64,000 nt of DNA from Gammaproteobacteria bacterium (GTDB lineage Bacteria > Pseudomonadota > Gammaproteobacteria > Pseudomonadales > JADFDG01), in contig JADFDG010000014.1 of assembly GCA_018262975.1 (NCBI GenBank), positions 1 through 64,000 on the forward strand, written 5' to 3'. Positions 20,508-28,760 of the stretch are shown in pieces (the first letter of the stretch is position 1; each line of letters starts with the position of its first letter). A model generated the notes under the pieces. The model did no database searches. It was given only the letters and a program-made list of their open reading frames with translations, and was not told the origin of the DNA. The position numbers and the translations under genes were made by a program.

Positions 20508-20529
20508 GCAGGCCGATAGGTTGGCCTGC
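20508..20529 (+). terminator. Hairpin between gspN and gspC (attenuator-like)
   Basis: A 7-base-pair stem GCAGGCC/GGCCTGC with an 8-base loop is followed by TTATTTC. The T-tract is weak, so it may only dampen readthrough from gspN or stabilise the gspC 5' end. Confidence 0.35.
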
Positions 20530-20555
20530 TTATTTCAGGAAAAGAACCAACTCCA

Positions 20556-21488
20556 ATGGAACTCGTCGGGCGACTGAAATCGCTGGCGACCGACCACTGG
20601 CGCCGCATACTGGTCGTGACGACGAGCGTGGTGCTGGTGCTGCTCATTGCCGTGACCCTGGCCCGCCTTGTCTGGTTGGTGGTTGATGGCGCGTCGTCCG
20701 CGGTTGCGATCCCGCCGGTTGCTGCCCCGGTCATGGCCGTTGCCGCGCCACGTCGTTACTCCCCTGATGACGCCGCCCGCTGGCGACTGTTCGGCGACGC
20801 TGCACCCTCGGCTTCACCCGTCGCGACCGGTGAAAATGCGCCTGAAACCAGCCTGGCCCTGCAACTGCTGGGCGTGTTCAGCACCGGTGACACGCGCCTG
20901 GCCGGCGCCGTGATCGCGGAGCGTGGCAAGGACGGTGAGTTGTTCCGCATCGGTGCTGCCGTACCGGGCGGCGCCACGCTGGAAAAGGTCGAGGCTGACA
21001 AGGTGCTGTTGCGGCGTCGCGGGCAACTGGAAACACTGAAATTCGATGCCATGCCCGCCACAGACGGGGGGGCGCCGACCGTGGGTGGCGAGCGGCCAGC
21101 GGGCGGGTTGCCCCCGGGGTTCCGGGGCTTGAAGGACCGGTTGTTGTCCGCGCCGCCGACCGACGCCGAAGCCGGTGCCGGTGCCGGGGGGGCATCCGAT
21201 GCCTCGGCCCTTGCCGAGCAGGTGAAGGAAAATCCCGAGCAGGCCCTGCAGGACCTTGGCCTCAAGGCCGGCCCGGGCGGCGGCTACCTGGTGGGTGAGG
21301 GTGCGAACGCCGACCTGGTGCGCAACCTCGGCCTGCGGCCCGGCGATGTCGTGCTTTCGGTCAACGGCAAGCCGCTCGGCAATGCGCACAGCGATGCGCG
21401 ACTGGTGGACGAGGTCAAGGCCAGTGGCGAGGCCCGCGTGGAGATCCGCCGTGGCAGCCAGACATTTACCGTGAACTACCCCTTGTGA
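20556..21488 (+). CDS. gspC: Type II secretion system protein C
   Basis: The 310-residue protein is an inner-membrane component linking the platform to the secretin GspD. It has one transmembrane helix (about 20-40), a homology region (LALQLLGVFSTGDTRLAGAV, then AAVPGGATLEKVEADKVLL), a Pro/Gly/Ala linker, and a C-terminal PDZ domain. The PDZ part reads GANADLVRNLGLRPGDVVLS, VNGKPL, and VEIRRGSQTFTVNYPL at the end. AGGAAAAGAA precedes the ATG. gspD follows after a 60-base gap. Confidence 0.93.
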   Translation: MELVGRLKSLATDHWRRILVVTTSVVLVLLIAVTLARLVWLVVDGASSAVAIPPVAAPVMAVAAPRRYSPDDAARWRLFGDAAPSASPVATGENAPETSLALQLLGVFSTGDTRLAGAVIAERGKDGELFRIGAAVPGGATLEKVEADKVLLRRRGQLETLKFDAMPATDGGAPTVGGERPAGGLPPGFRGLKDRLLSAPPTDAEAGAGAGGASDASALAEQVKENPEQALQDLGLKAGPGGGYLVGEGANADLVRNLGLRPGDVVLSVNGKPLGNAHSDARLVDEVKASGEARVEIRRGSQTFTVNYPL

Positions 21489-21548
21489 CGGCAGGTGCCG
21501 GCGATGGCGTATCACGACCCGAACAACGCTGACGGAAGAACTGCATCG

Positions 21549-23828
21549 ATGAGTATCCAGGCAATGTGGCGCAGGCTTTTCGCTGCCGTGACCGTTGTGG
21601 TCCTGCTTGCGTTTGGCGGTGCGCCGGCGGCAGCGGCCGAAGGCCAGTGGAGCATCAACCTGCGTGACGCGGATATCCGCGCGTTCATTGACCAGGTGTC
21701 GGCGATGACGGGCAAGACTTTCGTGGTCGACCAGCGCGTCAAGGGCAAGGTCACGGTGCTCGCTCCGGAGCCGATGGGTTCGGCGACGGTGTACCAGGTG
21801 TTCCTGTCGGTGCTCAGCGTCAACGGCTTTGCCGCCGTGCCCACCGGGCGGGTGATCAAGATCGTGCCGGATGGCACCGCCAAGCAGGATTCCATCCCGC
21901 TGGATACCAGTGCGCGTCCGTCCGGCGACGAGATGATCACGCGCGTCATCGCCATCAACAATTCCTCGGCGGCGGAACTGGTCCCCGTGCTGCGTCCGAT
22001 GGTGCCGCAGTCCGGGCACATGGCGGCGGTTCCCGGCGCCAACGTGCTGGTGGTGACCGATCATGGCGAGAACGTCGCGCGCCTCGAGCAGGTGATCGCA
22101 CGCATCGACGGTGCCGATGCCGACGAACTCGAAGTGGTGCAACTCAATCACGCCTGGGTAGGGGACGTGGTCGACATGCTCGGCAGTTTCTCCTCGGCGG
22201 CAGACGCCAAGGCCGCCGGCACCGGTGCGGCGCGCGGTACCGGTGGTGCGGTATCGACGGGGCGCGTGCGCGTGGTGGCCGACGAGCGCACCAATCGCTT
22301 GTTGCTGCGTGGCGATGTGCGGGCGCGCGAGCGCCTGCGGCAATTGATCGCGACGCTCGACGTGCCCGCGGAAGCCAACACCGGCTCGGTGCAGGTGATC
22401 CGCCTGCGCCACGCCGAGGCCAAGAAGACGGCGGACATCCTCAAGGGCATGGTCGAGGGCGGCGGTTCGTCGTCGTCCGCGGGGACCGGCAAGGATGGCG
22501 GCGCCGCGGCGCTGCTCAATCCGGCCGCGGGCAAGGTGGCCATCCAGGCCGACGAGTCGCTGAATGCGCTGGTGGTCCGTGCCGAGCCATCGGTGATGCA
22601 GCAGATCAAGGCGGTGGTGTCGCAGCTCGACGTGCGGCGCGCGCAGATCCTGATCGAGGCGGCGATCGTCGAGGTGGGCGGCAGTACCGGTCGTGATCTC
22701 GGCGTGCAGTGGGCATCCGGCGATCCGGACAGTGGCCTGATGGGCGTGAATTTCTCCGGCGTGGGTCGCAGCCTCAACGAGATTGCCGCCGCGGTGGTCA
22801 GCCCGGCCACCAGCGCGGGTCTCGCCGACGGCGTGACCCTGGCCGGCGGCAAGCGCGATGCCAATGGCGACATCCAGTTTGCCGGCGTGCTGCAGGCGCT
22901 GGCATCCAATGCCAACGTGAACCTGCTGTCGACGCCCAGCGTGCTGACGCTCGACAACCAGGAAGCGTCCATCGTGGTCGGCGAGAACGTGCCGTTCATT
23001 ACCGGCAGTTCGACCGCATCCGGTGACGGCGTGTCCAACCCGTTCACCACCATCAAGCGCGAGGACGTGGGCATCCAGTTGAAGGTCACGCCGACGCTGA
23101 TCGACGAGGAGAACGTGAAGCTGGTGATCAACCAGGAGGTATCGAGCGTCAAGCCCAGCGAGGCCGGCGTGCAGTCCTCGGACATCATCACCAGCAAGCG
23201 CTCGATTGCCACCACCGTGCTGGCCGGCAATCGCCAGACCATCGTGCTGGGCGGCCTGATCGAGGACCGCGTGACGGAGACCGTGAAGAAGGTGCCGTTG
23301 CTCGGCGACATCCCGGTGCTGGGCATCCTGTTCCGCGCCAAGAGTGTCAGCCGCGGCAAGCAGAACCTGATGGTTTTCCTGCGGCCGACCGTGGTTGTCG
23401 ATGGTACCTCGGCAGGTGAGTTGAGCAAGGCGCGCTACCAGGGCGTGCGCTCGCTGGCGTTCGAGATCGACGCGCGCGGCGACATCGCCCGGATCCAGGA
23501 GGGCACGGTGTTGCCGGCGGCCATGGATGACCTGTTCTCCGGGTTGCGTGCTGCCGGGGAAGAGGCTGCGCAGTCGGGTGAGGTGAAGGCGGGGGGGGCG
23601 GCGACCGGTGCGGAACCACCGGCGCAGCCGGCGGTAGTCGAACCGCTGCTTGCAGTGCCTGTCGCTACAGAGCCTGCTGCCACAGAGGCTGCTGCCACAG
23701 AGGCTGCTGCCACAGAGCCGGTGGCGGGTGATACCGAGGCAGGTACGCCGTCACTGCCGGACGTTACCGCCCCGGCGACGGACGCCTCGGTCGAGGGTGG
23801 CCCGGCTGCCGCCCAGCCGGTACAGTAG
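21549..23828 (+). CDS. gspD: Type II secretion system secretin D
   Basis: The gene encodes the outer-membrane secretin, about 759 residues from the chosen start. The signal peptide MSIQAMWRRLFAAVTVVVLL ends near GAPAAAAEG. N0 (INLRDADIRAFIDQVSAMTG) and N1-N3 domains follow, with a Gly/Ser-rich insertion in N3. The secretin core has LSTPSVLTLDNQEASIVVGE, VPFITGSS, and TVLAGNRQTIVLGGLIED. The start at 21549 is preferred over one 54 bases upstream because the signal peptide begins there and GGAAGA lies just before it. The C-terminal tail is Ala/Pro/Thr/Glu-rich with a tandem repeat. No pilotin lipoprotein gene is adjacent. Confidence 0.95.
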   Translation: MSIQAMWRRLFAAVTVVVLLAFGGAPAAAAEGQWSINLRDADIRAFIDQVSAMTGKTFVVDQRVKGKVTVLAPEPMGSATVYQVFLSVLSVNGFAAVPTGRVIKIVPDGTAKQDSIPLDTSARPSGDEMITRVIAINNSSAAELVPVLRPMVPQSGHMAAVPGANVLVVTDHGENVARLEQVIARIDGADADELEVVQLNHAWVGDVVDMLGSFSSAADAKAAGTGAARGTGGAVSTGRVRVVADERTNRLLLRGDVRARERLRQLIATLDVPAEANTGSVQVIRLRHAEAKKTADILKGMVEGGGSSSSAGTGKDGGAAALLNPAAGKVAIQADESLNALVVRAEPSVMQQIKAVVSQLDVRRAQILIEAAIVEVGGSTGRDLGVQWASGDPDSGLMGVNFSGVGRSLNEIAAAVVSPATSAGLADGVTLAGGKRDANGDIQFAGVLQALASNANVNLLSTPSVLTLDNQEASIVVGENVPFITGSSTASGDGVSNPFTTIKREDVGIQLKVTPTLIDEENVKLVINQEVSSVKPSEAGVQSSDIITSKRSIATTVLAGNRQTIVLGGLIEDRVTETVKKVPLLGDIPVLGILFRAKSVSRGKQNLMVFLRPTVVVDGTSAGELSKARYQGVRSLAFEIDARGDIARIQEGTVLPAAMDDLFSGLRAAGEEAAQSGEVKAGGAATGAEPPAQPAVVEPLLAVPVATEPAATEAAATEAAATEPVAGDTEAGTPSLPDVTAPATDASVEGGPAAAQPVQ
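23673..23717 (+). repeat. 15-base tandem repeat, three copies, in gspD
   Basis: The unit GCTGCTGCCACAGAG occurs at 23688-23702 and 23703-23717, with a one-base variant at 23673-23687. It keeps the frame and encodes AATEA-type pentapeptides in the secretin tail, so slippage would change tail length without frameshift. Confidence 0.85.
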
Positions 23829-23908
23829 ACGCGGCTTCACGGGGCGCGCACGGAGGGCCGGCGCGCGCAGTGCGGGTGCTGAACCCGATCGAAGGGACAG
23901 GGGTCAAC

Positions 23909-24826
23909 ATGCTCAAGTTGCAGTTCAAGGACCAGCGCAAGCCTGCCATCTGGCTGGTCGAGTCGCGCTATGCGATCGGCAAGGACGCCCAGAACAACAT
24001 CGCCTTGCCCGACGACGGCGTCAGCCCCTTTCATGCCGAAATCAGGGTCGAGGGCGACCAGGTTTTCATTACCGATACCGGCAGCAGCAATGGCACGTTC
24101 GTCAACGGCAAGCGAATCCAGCGCCGCACGGAGTTGCGTTCCGGCGATGTGATCGCCATCCACACCGTGCAGTTGCTGCTGATGGATCCCAAGCAGGAAA
24201 TGAAGGGGGCGCCGGAAGGAGCGACTGCCATTTCCCCGGCGCTGGCCAACATCCCGATTGCCTCTTCCTCGGTCGCCGGCAAGCAGGACAGTGGCTGGGT
24301 GCTCAAGGCCAAGACCGGTTCGCTGGTGGGGCAGACCTTCCCGGTGCCGGCGTCCGGCAAGGTGGTGATCGGTCGCGCCAATACCTGTGACATCCAGCTG
24401 CCGGCCAACCACGTGTCGCGCCAGCATGCCGAGGTGCAGGTGACCGGTGGCAAGTTGCTGGTCAAGGACCTGAATTCCTCGAACGGCACCTTCGTCAACC
24501 GCAAGAAGGTGGCTGACGCCGAACTGCAGAACGGTGACGAGGTGCGCTTCGATACTTTCAGTTTTGAAGTCGTTGGCCCGGGTGGCGCCACGCAGTCGAA
24601 GATGACGGCAGTGAATGCGCCCGCACCGGCGCCGGCTGCCCGTGATGCGGCGCGTCCCAAGGCCGACGCAGCGGCCAGGCCGGCCGCCAAGCCGGCAGCA
24701 GCGCCCGCGGCTGCCAGCGCGAAGCCGAAGACCGCCGAAGCCTCGTCTTCCGGTGGCAGTGCGATGCTGCTGGTCGGTGTCCTGCTGGTGGCGGCAGCCG
24801 CTGCTGCCTGGTTCTTCCTCAAGTAA
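23909..24826 (+). CDS. Membrane protein with two FHA domains
   Basis: The 305-residue protein carries two forkhead-associated domains, which bind phosphothreonine peptides. FHA1 (about 5-90) has YAIGKDAQNNIALPDDGVSP, FHAEI and GSSNGTFVNGK. FHA2 (about 130-215) has VVIGRANTCDIQLPANHVSR, QHAEV and SSNGTFVN. An Ala/Pro/Lys linker leads to one C-terminal transmembrane helix (AMLLVGVLLVAAAAAAWFFL), so the FHA domains face the cytoplasm. AGGGACAGGGG precedes the chosen start. It follows gspD by 80 bases and is closed by a terminator, suggesting it belongs with the type II secretion genes, perhaps sensing phosphorylation of a partner. Confidence 0.85.
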   Translation: MLKLQFKDQRKPAIWLVESRYAIGKDAQNNIALPDDGVSPFHAEIRVEGDQVFITDTGSSNGTFVNGKRIQRRTELRSGDVIAIHTVQLLLMDPKQEMKGAPEGATAISPALANIPIASSSVAGKQDSGWVLKAKTGSLVGQTFPVPASGKVVIGRANTCDIQLPANHVSRQHAEVQVTGGKLLVKDLNSSNGTFVNRKKVADAELQNGDEVRFDTFSFEVVGPGGATQSKMTAVNAPAPAPAARDAARPKADAAARPAAKPAAAPAAASAKPKTAEASSSGGSAMLLVGVLLVAAAAAAWFFLK

Positions 24827-24847
24827 CCGCGATCGTGCGACAGGAAA

Positions 24848-24871
24848 GGCGGGCCGATGCCCGCCTTTTTT
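24848..24871 (+). terminator. Rho-independent terminator after the FHA gene
   Basis: A perfect 7-base-pair stem GGCGGGC/GCCCGCC with a CGAT loop is followed by six T residues. Confidence 0.9.
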
Positions 24872-24892
24872 GTTGGTGATGGAGGTATGCCG

Positions 24893-25819
24893 ATGACCCC
24901 CGAACAAATCTTTGTGCAATTGCGCCAGGCCGTGCAGGCCGGCCCCGCCGGGGCGGCGGACTTCGGCGCGTGGCGCGCCGGCCTGCGTGTCGATGGCGAC
25001 CCGTTTGCCGCTGCCGTGCGTTTCGGCCTGACGGCCGGGCAACTGGCGTTTGCTTTCGCCGGCGGTTACCAGGCCGCACTGCGTCGCCTGTTACCCACGC
25101 TGTCGCCCACGGCGTTTGGCGCCTTGTTGCTCAGCGAGGGGCGTCGCCAGCGCCCTGACGAACTGCAGACCACGCTGGTGCCGCTGGGTGACGGCCGCTA
25201 CCGCCTGGACGGGGAAAAATCGTACGTTACCGGCGCCACGGCGGCGGATCCGCTGCTGGTGGTCGCGCGCAACGGCGTGGCGCCCGATGGGCGGGTGCTG
25301 TCTGCGTTGCTGGTGTTGCCGCCGGACTTGCCGGGCATTCGCCAGGAAGCGGGCCGTGACCTTGGCTTCCTCGCCGCGTTGCCGCACGGCCGCGCGCGCT
25401 TCGAGGCTGTTGAAGTGGCCTCGTCCATGATCGCACCCGGTGACGGCTGGACCGCTTACGCGCGACCGTTCCGCACGCTGGAGGACGTGCACGTGCAGGC
25501 CGCCGTGGCTGCGCACGTTGCTGCCGAGGCGTTGCGGCGCGACTGGCCGGCGGCACTGGTTGCCAGCCTGGCGGGATGCCTGGCGCGACTGGCGCAGTGC
25601 GCGCAGTACGCACCTGACGATGCGCATGGCCACCTGCTGCTGGCTGCCGCCGAGCGCGAATTGCAGCAGGCAGCAGCGCAGGTCAACGAACTGGTGGCCG
25701 GCGCGGACGATGCGTTCGCGCGCGACTGGCGCGCCAATCACCTGCTGGTGGCACTGGCGGCACCGGCACGCGCGGCGCGCCTCGCCAAGGCCATGGCGGT
25801 GCTGCGCGCCACACCCTGA
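24893..25819 (+). CDS. Acyl-CoA-dehydrogenase-like protein
   Basis: The 308-residue product resembles the flavin-dependent acyl-CoA dehydrogenase superfamily. LVPLGDGRYRLDGEKSYVTG is the typical middle-domain beta strand, and an all-helical C-terminal part rich in Ala and Leu follows. It is shorter than usual members (about 380) and the family's helical N-terminal domain looks reduced. I do not see the catalytic Glu with confidence, so activity is uncertain. GGAGG at 24881-24885 sits seven bases before the ATG at 24893. It lies just after a terminator and converges on the minus-strand polyamine genes. Confidence 0.65.
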   Translation: MTPEQIFVQLRQAVQAGPAGAADFGAWRAGLRVDGDPFAAAVRFGLTAGQLAFAFAGGYQAALRRLLPTLSPTAFGALLLSEGRRQRPDELQTTLVPLGDGRYRLDGEKSYVTGATAADPLLVVARNGVAPDGRVLSALLVLPPDLPGIRQEAGRDLGFLAALPHGRARFEAVEVASSMIAPGDGWTAYARPFRTLEDVHVQAAVAAHVAAEALRRDWPAALVASLAGCLARLAQCAQYAPDDAHGHLLLAAAERELQQAAAQVNELVAGADDAFARDWRANHLLVALAAPARAARLAKAMAVLRATP

Positions 25820-25832
25820 GTGCCGGCCGCGC

Positions 25833-26021
25833 TCAGTAACGCGGCGGCAGGCTGCCGTGGTTGATGGTGGCGTCGGGATCCGCCGACGCCGGTGGTGGCG
25901 GCACCGGCAGTTGCGGCGGCGACAGGCAGGCGCGCAGGAACACGATCATCACCGCGAGCATGCCTATGCCCGCCAGCAGGCGTACGACGGCGGACAGTTG
26001 CGCTCGTGACAGCCGGCTCAT
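25833..26021 (-). CDS. Small membrane protein at the end of the polyamine operon
   Basis: The 62-residue protein has one transmembrane helix (VVRLLAGIGMLAVMIVFLRA) and a Pro-rich tail (PPQLPVPPPPASADP). Its start overlaps the stop of the substrate-binding protein gene by four bases, indicating translational coupling. I know no function; a short membrane partner of the importer or an unrelated passenger are both possible. Confidence 0.6.
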   Translation of the reverse strand: MSRLSRAQLSAVVRLLAGIGMLAVMIVFLRACLSPPQLPVPPPPASADPDATINHGSLPPRY

Positions 26022-27109
26022 TCGCCACCCTTCAGTTGCTGCCAGTACTGTTCGTAGACGGTGATGGCGTCGCCGATGTCCACCTGCAGTTCTGCTTTCG
26101 CCAGCACGTCGGCGCCGGGATAAGCCACCGGGTTGGAAGCGACGGCCGGGTCCAGCAGTTTTTGCGCGGCGAGGTTGGGCGTGCCATAGCCGACGGCTTC
26201 ACTGTTGCGCTTGCCGATGGCCGGCTCCAGCAGGAAGTTGACCAGCGCGTGTGCCGCGTCGATGCGCCTGGCGTTTTTCGGGATGGCCAGGCTGTCGATC
26301 CACATCACCGTGCCTTCCTTCGGGTAGACCAGCACCAGCTTCGGGTTTTCCTGCTGCGCCAGGTAGGCTTCGCCGTTCCACAGCATGCCGATGGCGGCGT
26401 CGCCCTGCAGGTAGGCGTCCTTGGGTGACTCGGAGTCGAACTTGCGCACGCTCGGCAGCAGCGCGGCGAGGCGCTGGTAGGCCTGCTCGATCTGTTTCGG
26501 GTCGGTGGTATTGCCGGAGTGGCCCAGCGAGCGCAGCGCCATGGCGAAGGTTTCGCGCACGTCGTCCAGCAGCAACACCTGGCCCTTGAACTCGGGCTTC
26601 CACAGGTCGGCCCAGGCCGTGACCTTCTTCGGATCGATCTTCGTGCTGTCCACGGCGATCGCGGACAGGCCCCACATGTACGGCACGCTCACCGCGTTGC
26701 CCTTGTCGTAGTCCTGGTCCATCAACGCCGGGTCGAGGTGGGCGACGTTGGGCAACTTCGTCTTGTCCAGCGGCGCCAGCAGGCCTTCCTTCGCCATCTT
26801 GCTGACGAAGTAGGTGGACGGCACCACTACGTCGCAGCCGCCCTCGGTGAGTTTCATCTTGGCGTACAGCGCCTCGTTGCTGTCGTAGGTGCTGTAGACG
26901 ACCTTGATACCGGTCTGCTTCGTGAAGTCGTCGAGCACGGTCGGATCGATGTATTCCGACCAGTTGCAGAAGTAGACCTCGCCGGCGGCTTTCGGCGCGG
27001 CAGCGGCTGCCGGTGCCGGGGCGTCCTCTTTCTTGCCGCAGCCGGCGAGCGCGAGGGCGGCGGCGAGGATGGCAATGGCCAGGCGGGCGGGGCGGGTGGG
27101 TGACGACAT
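26018..27109 (-). CDS. potD: Polyamine ABC transporter substrate-binding protein (PotD/PotF family)
   Basis: The 363-residue protein starts with a lipoprotein signal (ALALAGC, Cys24). It then shows the family opening VYFCNWSEYIDPTVLDDFTK, VVYSTYDSNEALYAKM and DVVVPSTYFVSKMAKEGLL. Aromatic and acidic residues such as those in YMWGLSAIAVD and WADLWKPEFKG line the polyamine pocket in PotD/PotF. It should capture spermidine or putrescine outside the inner membrane. It is the fourth gene of a minus-strand potABCD order, 24 bases after potC. Which polyamine is bound cannot be told from sequence alone. Confidence 0.92.
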   Translation of the reverse strand: MSSPTRPARLAIAILAAALALAGCGKKEDAPAPAAAAAPKAAGEVYFCNWSEYIDPTVLDDFTKQTGIKVVYSTYDSNEALYAKMKLTEGGCDVVVPSTYFVSKMAKEGLLAPLDKTKLPNVAHLDPALMDQDYDKGNAVSVPYMWGLSAIAVDSTKIDPKKVTAWADLWKPEFKGQVLLLDDVRETFAMALRSLGHSGNTTDPKQIEQAYQRLAALLPSVRKFDSESPKDAYLQGDAAIGMLWNGEAYLAQQENPKLVLVYPKEGTVMWIDSLAIPKNARRIDAAHALVNFLLEPAIGKRNSEAVGYGTPNLAAQKLLDPAVASNPVAYPGADVLAKAELQVDIGDAITVYEQYWQQLKGGE

Positions 27110-27133
27110 GGTGTGACCTCCGGCAGGATGGGT

Positions 27134-27907
27134 TCAGGACGGGCGACGTTGTCTGAGTAGCAACTGTGATGCCAAAACGATGGCCAGTGACAGCACGAAC
27201 AGCAGGGTGGCCAGCGCGTTCACCTCCGGCTTGAAGCCGAGGCGGACCATCGAGTAGATGCGCAGCGGCAGCACCTCGTATTCCGGGCCGCTGACGAAAT
27301 AGCTCACCACCACGTCGTCGAGGCTCAGCGTGAACGACAGCAGCCAGCCGGCAACGATGGCCGGCAGCGCCAGCGGCAGCAGCACGCGGCGCATGGCGGT
27401 GAACTCGCCGGCGCCGAGGTCGCGGGCCGCCTCGACCAGGCGCGGATCGAAGCCGGACAGCCGGGCGTACACGGTGACCACGGTGAACGGCAGGCAAAAG
27501 GTCACGTGGGCGATCACCAGCGAGCCGAAGCCCAGCGAAACGCCCAGCACCACGAACAGGCACAGCAGGCTGATGGCCAGCACGATGTCGGGCGTCAGCA
27601 GCAGCACGTACAACAGGCCGGACAGCGAGGCGCGGCCGCGGAAGCGGTAGCGGTACAGGGCGACGGCGCCCAGCGTGCCGATCACCGTGGCGACGGTGGC
27701 CGCGGTGACCGCCAGCACCACCGAGTGGATGGCTGCATCGACCAGTTGCGGGTTGGCGGCCAGCGCCTCGTACCATTTCAGCGTGAAGCCCTTCCACGCC
27801 ATGCTGTACTTCGAGTCGTTGAACGAGAAGGCGAACAGCACCGCCAGTGGCAGGTACAGGAACAGCAACACCCCGGCGACGACGGCGACGCGCAGTGCGG
27901 CGATCAT
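27134..27907 (-). CDS. potC: Polyamine ABC transporter permease PotC/PotI
   Basis: The 257-residue permease has about six transmembrane helices, beginning VAVVAGVLLFLYLPLAVLFA. The coupling loop that contacts the ATPase reads EAARDLGAGEFTAMRRVLLP, the expected EAA motif. FSFNDSKYSMAWKGFTLKWY is a PotC hallmark. Its start lies one base after the potB stop. It pairs with PotB to form the membrane channel. Confidence 0.93.
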   Translation of the reverse strand: MIAALRVAVVAGVLLFLYLPLAVLFAFSFNDSKYSMAWKGFTLKWYEALAANPQLVDAAIHSVVLAVTAATVATVIGTLGAVALYRYRFRGRASLSGLLYVLLLTPDIVLAISLLCLFVVLGVSLGFGSLVIAHVTFCLPFTVVTVYARLSGFDPRLVEAARDLGAGEFTAMRRVLLPLALPAIVAGWLLSFTLSLDDVVVSYFVSGPEYEVLPLRIYSMVRLGFKPEVNALATLLFVLSLAIVLASQLLLRQRRPS

Positions 27908-27908
27908 G

Positions 27909-28760
27909 TCAGGGTTCCCCGATGCGCTGGTTGGCGCGCCGTGCGCTGGCCGACCAGGCCCACAGCAACAGGCCCATCAGCACCACCAGCGTCACGCTGG
28001 CGGCGGCGCCGAACGGCCAGTCGCGCGCCACCAGAAACTGGTTCTTCACCAGGTTGCCCACCAGCAGGTCCTTGGCGCCGCCGAGCACGTCGGAGACGTA
28101 GAACAACCCCAGCGCCGGCAGGAAAACCAGCACGCCACCGGCGACGATGCCGGGCAGGGTCAGCGGCAGGATCACGCGCACGAAGCGTTGCAGGCGGCCG
28201 GCGCCGAGGTCGGCGGCGGCTTCCAGCAGGCGCGGGTCGAGTTTCTCGATCACCGCGTACAGCGGCAGGATCATGAACGGTAGCAGCACGTAGACCAGCC
28301 CGGCCACCACCGCGAACGGCGTGTACAGCAGCTGCAACGGTTCGCCGCTGTAACCGAGGGCGAACAGGGCGCTGTTCAGCGCACCGTTGGTGGCGAGCAC
28401 CAGTTTCACGGCATAGGCGCGGATCAGCGAGTTGGTCCAGAACGGCACGATCACCAGCAGCAGCAACAGGTGCCGCCACGGTGCGCGCGCACGCGCGACG
28501 ATCCATGCGAACGGATAGCCGACCAGCAGGCACAGCACGGTGGCGAGCGCGGCCAGGCCGAAGGAATCGACCAGCACGCCGGCATACAGCGGGTCGAACA
28601 GCCGCGCGTAATTGTCGAGCGTGAGCGGCAGGCTGACGAAGTGGCTGTCGTGGCGGGTGAGCAGGCTGGTGGCGACCACCATCAGGGTCGGCAGCAGCAC
28701 GAACACCGCCAGCCACAGGGCGATCAGCCCGGTGCTGGCGCGGCGGAAGACGTGCTGCAT
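27909..28760 (-). CDS. potB: Polyamine ABC transporter permease PotB/PotH
   Basis: The 283-residue permease has about six transmembrane helices. VPFWTNSLIRAYAVKLVLAT and LEAAADLGAGRLQRFVRVIL (EAA loop) are typical of PotB/PotH. Its ATG shares a base with the potA stop (TGATG), so the genes are translationally coupled. Confidence 0.93.
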   Translation of the reverse strand: MQHVFRRASTGLIALWLAVFVLLPTLMVVATSLLTRHDSHFVSLPLTLDNYARLFDPLYAGVLVDSFGLAALATVLCLLVGYPFAWIVARARAPWRHLLLLLVIVPFWTNSLIRAYAVKLVLATNGALNSALFALGYSGEPLQLLYTPFAVVAGLVYVLLPFMILPLYAVIEKLDPRLLEAAADLGAGRLQRFVRVILPLTLPGIVAGGVLVFLPALGLFYVSDVLGGAKDLLVGNLVKNQFLVARDWPFGAAASVTLVVLMGLLLWAWSASARRANQRIGEP

